Source of the DNA: Chondrilla cf. caribensis
Lineage: Eukaryota; Porifera; Demospongiae; Chondrillida; Chondrillidae
Length of the DNA stretch: 27,500 nt
Reading direction: 5' to 3'
NCBI GenBank assembly: GCA_964020155.1
Contig: OZ026565.1
Coordinates: 535,001 to 562,500, forward strand
Part shown: positions 9,223 to 16,880 of the stretch, piece after piece
Position numbering within the stretch: position 1 is the first letter of the stretch
How the letters are laid out: each line of letters starts with the position of its first letter
Position numbers and translations under genes: made by a program
The notes under the pieces: model-generated
Seen by the model: only the letters and a program-made list of their open reading frames with translations
Told to the model about the DNA's origin: nothing
Databases searched by the model: none

Positions 9223-11483
9223 AAGTAGGGTAGATTAGTGTATTATGCAACACCTAATAATGTTGCACAATTTACACTCAGCTCAATCGTGCTCAACTTA
9301 TGATTTTGATATCCAAGGGAGGTTAGAGCATGCCAAATCACTGGATATAAAATTGGCCCAAACTGAATTTATTGGGGCGGGATGGGACTATTAAATAATT
9401 ACTTAATCACAACAGGATATTTTGTAACAACTGTGTACATTTCGAAACATTATTGAATTTTGCAATAAACACAAATTTGTACCAGTAAATGATAAAAATA
9501 AGTTGGAAAAAGGGGTTAAAACAGACAATTATGATCAACAATTAATACAAAAATGATTTGAAATTAAAATGTAAAATACCCAAAAAATATTAGCATTAGA
9601 ACACAACAGTATTAAAAGTACACATGTCCAAAAAAGCCTTACTAATAGGAAGAACATGTGAAACACATGAATGTGCTTGGTATAGCTTCAGCACTAATCT
9701 CTGCACATCCTGCACACTGCCATTCGTGACAACAGTCACACTGGATCCAAACATCTTCAGAGATACCAAATTTGATGCCACATCCAGTACATGGGTAGTC
9801 TTCTTCAGAGTTGGATTTAGCCTTCTTCTTTGATGTTTGCTTGGATTTCTGTGCTTGCGGCATGGTGCATTTCTTTCCTTTCTCTTTAACCGATCTCCTT
9901 TCTTCTCGGTCTTCCAACTTTTGAATGAAATCATCACTGGTGAGGCACTGCGAAGACGATGTCAGACTTCTGCTTGATGATTTGGTGGATTTCGTTTGTA
10001 CCTCAGGCAACACAAAAAGAGGTTTCAATCGAAGGCTTGTTGGGGTATTTTTGTAGATGGATTGCGCATCACTTTCTGTGGATTCTGAAGATTCAGTCTT
10101 CTTATCTGGCAGATCAAGGCGGTCTAGAACTTTTCCAGGGTCCAGTGGTTGAATCCCTGTAGTACGAAATCCTGCTAAAAAGTTGGATGGCTTCATGCCT
10201 TCATACCATGCATTCTTGAGAATCCCTGATAGGTCATATCTGGTTATACGAGCCTGGGGATTGGTCCTCATAAATTTTGCGCACATTCCATCCAGTGCCT
10301 TCTTGAAAGGCCCAAACACAGCAACATCCAAGGGTTGCAGCAAATGTGTTGTATGCGACGGTAGACACAACAGGTGGACATCGTTAGCTAGTGCAAAACG
10401 AAGGGCCTCCAAAGACATGTGTGATTCGTGGCCATCCAACAATAACAGAACTGGGCGTGCTGGTGGGATATTTGAAATGAAGAATTTCATCCATTCAAAA
10501 AAAAGATCTCGGTCGCTCCAGCCATTATCAGAAACGGAGAAAAATGTCCCTGGCACACCATCTTTGGTTAAATCCTTGGTGAGGCGCTTCCCTTTGAATA
10601 TCATCATAGGCGGTACAACAAGGCCTGCTGCGGATCCTGCCACCAGAATGGTTGTTGATGTTCCCCTTTCTGCAGATACCTTTGAAAATACAGCTCTCTT
10701 CCCCATTTGGGTTAGGATTTTGCCTGGCTTGTGTACGCAGGTTATTCCACTCTCATCCGCATTGAAAATCTGCATTGGTTTGTTCATCAAATCTAATCTG
10801 ACTAAAACTGCTGCAAGTTTCTCGAAATAATCCTTGATAACTTCAGGGGTGCTGTTGTTGATTCTCTGGGCTGACATCGGTTCAGCTTTTCTAAGTACCA
10901 ACTGCGGATGACGTGCTTTAAATCCCTTGTACCAATCCCAGCCGGCTTTATCCCCTGAAAAGGGTGATTTCCTCCCACTTTTGGCAACAACTCGAACTGC
11001 TAGCTCCCTAACATCCGTTATTGTTAGCCCGAATCCTCTATCTGCCATATCAAAAACATACTCAAGCAACAATTCTTCTTCTCTGTGAGTTAAAAACGTG
11101 GATGGTCCCGGCTTGCATTTAAGAGGTACTTTTCCATTCACTCTCCTAGACAAAGATACATGGTCGACAGAATAACGATCAGCAGCTCTTCTAATTGATA
11201 GATTATCTTTCGTTACGGCAAAAAAGGCTTTTTCCATTCGATCATCACGAGTACTGGCAGGTTTCTTGGCCATCTTAATAGATCACGTGCGCTATTTACG
11301 CGCGGGGTTGACGATGCCCAGCCCACAAACGAAACAAAACGGAAACAAATTTATTGGCAGAACAAAGCGACGAAAGCTAGTTACTTTGGGCAGAAGATAA
11401 GTCGTTATTGGTAGTTTTGAATACTTCTACGAAAAACGTTTCATTATCCCCTATGGTTCATAAATCCCCTACCTACCCTACTT
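9223..11483 (-). mobile_element. pogo/Tigger-type DNA transposon, apparently intact
   Basis: An intact transposase frame (9642-11273) is bracketed by a perfect 11-bp inverted repeat, AAGTAGGGTAG at 9223-9233 and its complement at 11473-11483. If the TA inside each arm (9226-9227 and 11479-11480) is the target duplication, the element proper is 9228-11478 with ends GGGTAG. That is about 2.25 kb, a usual size for pogo elements. Gene, size and inverted ends agree; the exact termini remain uncertain because the inverted repeat is short. The right end lies only about 9 bp before the first recognised exon of the ankyrin-repeat gene. Confidence 0.65.
9642..11273 (-). CDS. pogo/Tigger-like transposase with C-terminal PHD-like finger, 543 aa
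   Basis: DDE-superfamily (DDE_1) transposase that would cut and paste its own element at TA sites. Residues 10-50 form a psq/CENP-B type helix-turn-helix (NLSIRRAADRYSVDHVSLSRR). Residues 60-130 look like the second, CENP-B-type DNA-binding domain (LTHREEELLLEYV...GWDWYKGFKARHPQL). The catalytic triad is visible as Asp173 (FNADESG), Asp280 (LLLLDGHESH) and Asp316 (LLQPLDVAVFGPFK). The last two are 35 residues apart (DD35D). A basic, serine-rich linker follows. The last 50 residues carry a zinc finger with PHD-type spacing (CTGCGIKFG...WIQCDCCHEWQCAGC...CFTC). The ATG at 11273 fits the domain start. The frame has no stops or frameshifts, so the copy may be young or under selection. A domesticated host gene is the alternative; the flanking inverted repeats argue for a transposon. 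Confidence 0.93.
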   Translation of the reverse strand: MAKKPASTRDDRMEKAFFAVTKDNLSIRRAADRYSVDHVSLSRRVNGKVPLKCKPGPSTFLTHREEELLLEYVFDMADRGFGLTITDVRELAVRVVAKSGRKSPFSGDKAGWDWYKGFKARHPQLVLRKAEPMSAQRINNSTPEVIKDYFEKLAAVLVRLDLMNKPMQIFNADESGITCVHKPGKILTQMGKRAVFSKVSAERGTSTTILVAGSAAGLVVPPMMIFKGKRLTKDLTKDGVPGTFFSVSDNGWSDRDLFFEWMKFFISNIPPARPVLLLLDGHESHMSLEALRFALANDVHLLCLPSHTTHLLQPLDVAVFGPFKKALDGMCAKFMRTNPQARITRYDLSGILKNAWYEGMKPSNFLAGFRTTGIQPLDPGKVLDRLDLPDKKTESSESTESDAQSIYKNTPTSLRLKPLFVLPEVQTKSTKSSSRSLTSSSQCLTSDDFIQKLEDREERRSVKEKGKKCTMPQAQKSKQTSKKKAKSNSEEDYPCTGCGIKFGISEDVWIQCDCCHEWQCAGCAEISAEAIPSTFMCFTCSSY

Positions 11484-11487
11484 TCAG

Positions 11488-11776
11488 TTTTTACTAACCG
11501 AAGAAGAACGGAAAGATGACAGTAAGAAGGAATCCAAATGGAAATTACCCGGAGAAGAAGAGATCCTTCGGAAAATGCCGCAGTCTTCGGAATCCGATAT
11601 GTCAGCCCACTTACAGAAGAACTTTAATCCTATTAAACACATGGGACCCAGTCCTTCCAACGACACGCCTCTGATATACGCTGACAGGTTCGAGCACAAA
11701 CTTTTCCTGAACGAATGCCTTCGATTTGGCGGTAACAAGAGTTATGTTTATCATCCGTCTGTGTGTCTGTTGGACA

Positions 11777-11827
<51 letters not shown>

Positions 11828-11833
11828 TGTGTG

Positions 11834-11868
<35 letters not shown>

Positions 11869-11959
11869 GGTGTGTGTTTGTGTTTGTGTGTGTGTGTGCG
11901 TGTGTGTGTGTGTGTGCGTGGTGTGTGTTTGTGTTTGTGTGTGTGTGTGTGTGTGCGTG

Positions 11960-12011
<52 letters not shown>

Positions 12012-14044
12012 CACACGTTTCAATGCTGTGTAGGATGAGAATACACCATTACATCTGGCTGCTCAGTCTGGTCTACTTGGATGTGTTGAAGTAAGTGTGT
12101 ACCTGTACCAACGTATGTATGAATGTATGTATGTAATGTATTGTACAATTTATATGTACAGTCGAACCTTATTAACACAAAATCTCTACAGCATAAGATT
12201 ATTGTTAAGTCCCTACATTTTCAGCTGATGTACACACGCATTGTGTGAGTACTGTCAACATGAAATGCTTTTAGCATGGAATTGTGGAATTGTCCATAGA
12301 ATTTCGCGTTAAGGAGGTTCAACTGTACATTGGTGCGTACGTAGTGTGCTTTGTATGTATGTATATTGTGTATACCTACATATGTACGTACGTACATGTA
12401 CATACATACATGTACGTATCTAGAGATTCTGTATGCACCATGCACATGTGCTTATTATCCTCTCTTCTAACGCCAACACCCAGCTTCTCTTGGCTCATGG
12501 GTCTCCATTGTTGAGGAAGAACACTTTGGGAAAGACTCCATGTGATTTGGCATCAGATTCTGGTCAATTTGTGATAGTAAAACTGCCAGAGCCCAAGATG
12601 GTGTTTGTAGTGAGTGAATGTGTAGAGTGCTGTGTGTAGTGTGCTGTGAGTGACTGTGTGTGAGTGTGTAGAGTGCTGTGTGTGAATGTGTGTGAATGTG
12701 TAGAGTGCTGTGTGAGTGTAGTGTGCTGTGAGTGAGTGTGTAGAGTGCTGTGTGTGAGGTTGTGTGTAGTGTGCTGTGAGTGTTGTGTGTGAGTGTGTAG
12801 AGTGCTGTGTGAGTGTGTATGTATGTAGAGTGCTGTGTGTGAGTGTGTGTGTATGTAGAGTGTTGTGTGTAGTGTGCTGTGAGTGTGTAGAGTGTTGTGT
12901 GAGTGTGTGTGTATGTAGTGTGCTGTGAGTGTTGTGTGTGGGTGTGTAGAGTGCTGTGTGTGAGGTTGTGTGTAGTGTGCTGTGAGTGTTGTGTGTGAGT
13001 GTGTAGAGTGCTGTGTGAGTGTGTATGTTTGTAGAGTGCTGTGTGTGAGTGTGTGTGTATGTAGAGTGTTGTGTGTAGTGTGCTGTGAGTGTTGTGTGTG
13101 AGTGTGTAGAGTGTTGTGTGTAGTGTGTGTGTATGTCCGCAATTTGCTATATATCATGTGACTATCACATAACTTCTTTCACAATAGACTGGTCCATAGA
13201 GAAGGTACGTACTTGAAGTATGGAAAAAGGGTCCTTTTGAAACTTTGAAAGATGCAAAACTTAAACTTGATGAAAGTTTATGTAAGAGTCACACACACAC
13301 ACAAACACAACATCATTGTGTAGTCACATCAATTGCAAGTGCAACTTGCACTTCAATGTGCATTGTCTAATTCTTTATCTACTCTTGCAGTTGTAGTTCA
13401 TGAACATCTCCCAAAGCCCTTGTCAACACATTATAATGGGAATTTTGATGATGAGCCAGAGTTCAGAAGTCTAGAGCCGCCACTGCAGAGCCTGCAACCA
13501 GCAGGGAACTTTGAGGTTAGTGAGAGGGTGATTGATGGCTTCCCTCCAACCTGTCCTGTTCTGAGCACACATCCCCTCTGCTGTGCCTCACCTGGGACTT
13601 TGTTTGCTACAGTACATAGAACAGACTCACTTATATAGTGAAACCTCTCTAATCCGACACTCAATGGGACCTGAGAATAATGTTGGATTATGGAGTGCCT
13701 CTTACCATACCTATGTATGGTGACTGTACCTCATATAATGGTCGGATTAGAGAGAATATTGGATTATAGAGGCGTCAGATTACCCTCTGATGTGCATTGC
13801 CATCATGTAAAATCTCTTGTTGTTGTTGTTTACAGATTCCAGTGATGAATTTGTTATTGTCATTCCACCGTGCTTTGATCCGAATGCTCCCCTCACTGCT
13901 GCTGGACAGACTCAGCAGAACACTGTTGAGGACAGGACCAACGACAGGAATAACACTATTTGTGGAGAAGACAGCATTTGGGGCTCCCAGACTGGGAGGT
14001 GCTGTCCTCACCAGACGGACCACCCCAGCCTATTCCTCAACTAG
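11488..14044 (+). CDS. Ankyrin-repeat protein, six exons seen, 273 codons, 5' end uncertain
   Basis: Exons: 11488-11778, 12034-12090, 12484-12602, 13188-13204, 13391-13519 and 13836-14044 (TAG at 14042). The frame stays open through all joins. Exons 2 and 3 give DENTPLHLAAQSGLLGCVE joined to LLLAHGSPLLRKNTLGKTP, a canonical ankyrin repeat running into a second (TPCDLASDSGQ). The first 97 residues are charged (LLTEEERKDDSKKESKWKL) then KHMGPSPSNDTPLIYADRFE. The tail is Pro/Ser/Asp-rich (SSDEFVIVIPPCFDPNAP). I cannot name the gene. The first exon has an acceptor-like TACTTTCAG at 11479-11487 and no upstream ATG, so either earlier exons are missing or translation starts at Met 11575. Weak points are the 17-nt exon and the choice of donors at 12602 and 13519, made because only they keep the frame open. 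Confidence 0.65.
11779..12010 (+). repeat. (GT)n microsatellite at the ankyrin-gene exon 1 donor
   Basis: The exon ends TTGGACAAG at 11778 and a long GT array starts at the next base. It is interrupted by repeated GGTGTGTGTTTGTGTTTGTG blocks (near 11869 and 11919), showing an internal tandem duplication of about 50 bp. It fills most of the 255-bp intron. Confidence 0.93.
12159..12325. mobile_element. pogo/Tigger-like MITE with good inverted ends
   Basis: A 167-bp element in intron 2 of the ankyrin-repeat gene. The left end is CAGTCGAACCTTATTAACAC; the right end, reversed, is CAGTTGAACCTCCTTAACGC. It is flanked by TA on both sides (12157-12158 and 12326-12327). CAGTYGAACCTC-type ends are typical of Tigger/pogo MITEs. 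Confidence 0.85.
12610..13137 (+). repeat. GTGTGAGTGTGTAGAGTGCT minisatellite
   Basis: About 530 bp of degenerate GT-rich tandem repeats fill intron 3 of the ankyrin-repeat gene. Recurrent modules are GTGTAGAGTGCTGTGTG and AGTGTGCTGTGAGTG. A larger duplicated block of about 205 bp (for example GTGAGGTTGTGTGTAGTGTG near 12755 and 12960) is visible. The long minus-strand histidine/threonine frame over it is a repeat artefact. Confidence 0.88.
13636..13781. mobile_element. Decayed pogo-like MITE in the last intron of the ankyrin gene
   Basis: The left end reads TAGTGAAACCTCTCTAATCC; the right end, reversed, reads TCTGACGCCTCTATAATCC. The two are imperfect inverted copies. The interior holds GGATTATGGAG and CGGATTAGAGAG, as expected for this family. 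The termini are eroded. Confidence 0.55.
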
Positions 14045-15228
14045 GACCTAATCCGGACAACACCAGCCCACGTGTTTCGCCAAATGCCACACTGAAGCAG
14101 GCCCGATTGATGTCACCCACGCACATAATTGCAGTGGCCGTCAATATTGTTGGATTTAGGTCATTTTTGGTTTCTTTGAACGCAAATCGTTCGTCAATCG
14201 AAGCGTTCAGCACTAAGTCGTTCACCAGGTCCATAGCACCTCCAGGAGTGTGTGCATGGCATCAGCGTTGGTGCCATGATGCGTCACATGGACACTGGAG
14301 AGGCCGCGGTGACTTTCAATAAAATTTGACATTTTCTAGCTGGTCACCACAAGGTCTGTAGCACATACTGGAGGGTGTGTATTTTGTGTTGTATAGTTTG
14401 ATATGGGTACAGGACAGCCCATGGTGACCGAAAACAGAATTTTTAATCACTTGTGTGGTCACCATGAGATCTATTGCCCTATACCAAAATGTACATACGT
14501 AAGTATATGTATTATTATAATGTAATAAATAATGTAATAATAATATTATTATCATATTCAACATCATCAATTTTATCAGCATTAGTATAATGCATGTACG
14601 TACGTATGTTACACATAAAATTATAACAATACACTATCAATAATTATAGATTTGTAATATACATTAGCCCTGGTTACACTATGGAGATCAAGCTCAATCA
14701 TGCTATATGCATCAAAGCACTTTTTTGTAATTGCAAATCACAAAATAGTTCACTGCTGTATATATAATACATGTAATAGGAACACATTAATTATTATTTA
14801 CCAATTAAATGCAATTATTATTATTATTATTATGCAATCATGTTATATATCATGTTATTATGTTATGTTATATCAATATTACAATTATTGCATTATTGTA
14901 ATTTTGGCGTTTCTATGATCTTACTTATTATTATCATTATTACTGTTTATCATGTTATATAAGAAAACCACATGCATAATTTATAGGATGGTTTGAAACC
15001 GGTTTAAATAGAGTACTTCGCTTCAGAGTTATGGGCAAGATCAATATCATACAATGTAGACATTCCGAGATATGTACACGTTTTGCAAAAATTTCATTTT
15101 CAACAGTATCATAATACACACCACACGACAAATTAGACTACGTTATTGAAAGGAAAAAGGGTATGTTAGCATTTAACACACATGCAAATGTGTGTAGATC
15201 GTTAGTGTTGTGGCTATTGTCCTTGTGC
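14045..15228. other. Intergenic region, no supported gene
   Basis: The left part (about 14040-14245) has an open minus-strand frame of about 70 codons (DLVNDLVLNASIDERFAFKE...). It is bounded by a stop on both sides and lacks clear splice sites. I do not recognise it and treat it as a possible relic. Two imperfect direct repeats beginning GGTCACCA lie at 14342 and 14457. The stretch 14490-14990 is very AT-rich, with TTATTA repeats. Confidence 0.5.
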
Positions 15229-16793
15229 TTATATTCTGGACCTCCTCAAAGCTGTGTACTTGTACCTTCTTCCATGTTTCTTGGAGAAGTATGGCAAGAT
15301 GGTTTCACGAATCTGAATGCAAACACGTAAGACACGAGAACAAGTGATGAATGCACCAAAAACAGTTCACTAGATACCTACGTATGTACGTACGTACACA
15401 CAGGATGAACCGAGGCAGAGAGTGAGTGAGAGTGGTGGTTAGCTCTGATAAACAGAAATGTGGATCTGTGAGCGAAGTACCCACAACAGAAGCTCCATAA
15501 CCTGCAACCAGACCACATTCCTGTACAACCCACTACATAACATAACATACATACTGCAAAAAACTTCTACAATCCACTAACTACATACATGCCGGTGCTG
15601 GGAATTGGCTGGACTTTCCAAATCGATTATCAGTGAATAGTAACCGATTGATTAATCGATTAATCACCGAAAATAATTGAGTGGGCCCAACTGGAAACCA
15701 CTCCCACTTTATTAGATTGAGTAGTCATCCAATAGACGTGATGTGGAGTCTTTAGAACCCTTTTCACATTTTTTGAAGTACAAAATTGAACCCATGGAGT
15801 GAAGGTTCTGGGTAACAAGGTGGGGTGACTTCCTGTGCTACCCATTTAATTGTTTCCTGTGATTAATTGATTTGCTGGCACTATTAATGATAATCAGACT
15901 TGAAATAAAAATCGATTGATTAATCTACCAATCCACCCAGGACTAATGCATATGTATATATCCAGCTATATTCAATTACAGTAAATGTTATGTTTCTCCA
16001 CTACTGTGTCACCTCTGAGCCTAGCTGCTAATCTGATGGTACTCACCTTCTTGCGATGTTGTATTCCCATATAAAGGCAGACGAGGGCGACACCACCAAT
16101 GAAGAACAGCACAAGAAAATAAAACGCACTGCTGTGACCTTCGGGTTCCTTTGTCGTAAAACTCAGGTAAGCATCGTCCTTTGTAGTCTGGGTGGTAAAA
16201 GCATGAACACCGGATCCAACTTCCTCATCTGTGACTTCAACAATAGGTGTGTTAGGTTGAGTCGCGAATGTTTCCCTCGATGGTTCCGTGGTGGCCCCAG
16301 TTGGTGGACTTGTACTAGAACTGGTTTCAGAGGCAGCCTTTGAGGTGGAAGCTGTGACAGAAGATGTCGAAACAACCTGTTTGGACTGGGTCGTTACAGA
16401 AGTTGGCGTCACCGAGGAAGATGAAGAAGTAAAGGAAGATGAAGAAGTAGAGGAAGGTGAAGAAGTTTGTGTCTTCGAGGAAGGTGAAGAAGTTTGTGTC
16501 TTCGAGGAAGGTGAGGAAGTTTGTGTCTTCGAGGAAGGTGAAGAATTTTGTGTCCTCGAGGAAGGTGAAGAAGTTTGTGTCGCCGAGGAAGATATTTGTG
16601 TCTCCGAGGGGGATGGAGATGATGATGTCTGTGTCACCAAGGAAGATGAAGATGTTGATGTAATCGCGGAGGAGCCTTCCTCAGTCGCAGTGTCTTTTTG
16701 GGTATCCGGAGGCTTATTGACCTTATCCTCGGCATTGACTTCTAAGGCCACTAAACAACAAAGGAGGAAAAAGAAAAACTTCTTCAAATCCAT
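15229..16793 (-). CDS. Mucin-like type I membrane protein, two exons, 276 aa
   Basis: Exon 1 (16793-16047) encodes a signal peptide (residues 1-21, MDLKKFFFFLLCCLVALEVN). About 150 residues rich in Ser and Thr follow, including tandem SSPSSKTQT nonapeptides near residues 70-115, likely O-glycosylated. A short acidic juxtamembrane part (EVTDEEVGSG) and one transmembrane helix at about 223-244 (YFLVLFFIGGVALVCLYMG) come next. The exon ends at HRKK on a perfect donor AAG/GTGAGT. Exon 2 (15312-15229) follows a pyrimidine-rich acceptor ending TTGCATTCAG, joins in phase and adds a basic tail ending KYTALRRSRI. Without splicing the frame would run to 15972 with a different 24-residue tail. The spliced model is preferred for its splice sites. 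The plan resembles endolyn/CD164-like sialomucins, but that is analogy only. It is head-to-head with TRDMT1, 87 bp apart. Confidence 0.7.
15593..15944. mobile_element. hAT-like non-autonomous repeat, copy 2
   Basis: This is the second copy of the repeat at 1876-2225, inside the intron of the mucin-like gene. Its ends CGGTGCTGGGAATTGG and (reversed) TAGTCCTGGGTGGATTGG are imperfect inverted repeats. It has no coding capacity, and no convincing 8-bp target duplication is visible. Confidence 0.7.
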
Positions 16794-16880
16794 TACTGTC
16801 TTCTCCGATTCAACAATGGACGCACAGGTATGAGTGGGATGACGTCATTACAATGCGCTTGCAATGACGTCATTTCCAAT
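16794..16880. promoter_or_regulatory. Compact bidirectional promoter with two palindromic CREs
   Basis: Only 87 bp separate the start codons of the mucin-like gene and TRDMT1. The palindrome ATGACGTCAT, a full CREB/ATF site, occurs twice, at 16839-16848 and 16864-16873 (25 bp apart). The second is followed by CCAATATGGCCGCC, which includes the TRDMT1 start codon. There is no TATA box. The role is inferred from position and motif. Confidence 0.65.

Noticed and set aside
10183..10830. 215-codon plus-strand frame inside the transposase
   Set aside because: Antisense shadow of the conserved DDE domain, with no recognisable domain of its own.
12564..13157. 197-codon minus-strand His/Thr/Ser frame
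   Set aside because: A translation of the GT-rich minisatellite in an ankyrin-gene intron.
14037..14250. Minus-strand frame of about 70 codons as a gene
   Set aside because: The composition looks protein-like, but there is no start in good context, no splice sites and no family I recognise. Kept only as a note in the intergenic entry.
16288..16833. 181-codon plus-strand acidic frame
   Set aside because: Antisense of the Ser/Thr-rich mucin domain; the Glu/Val repeats mirror the Ser/Pro/Thr codons.
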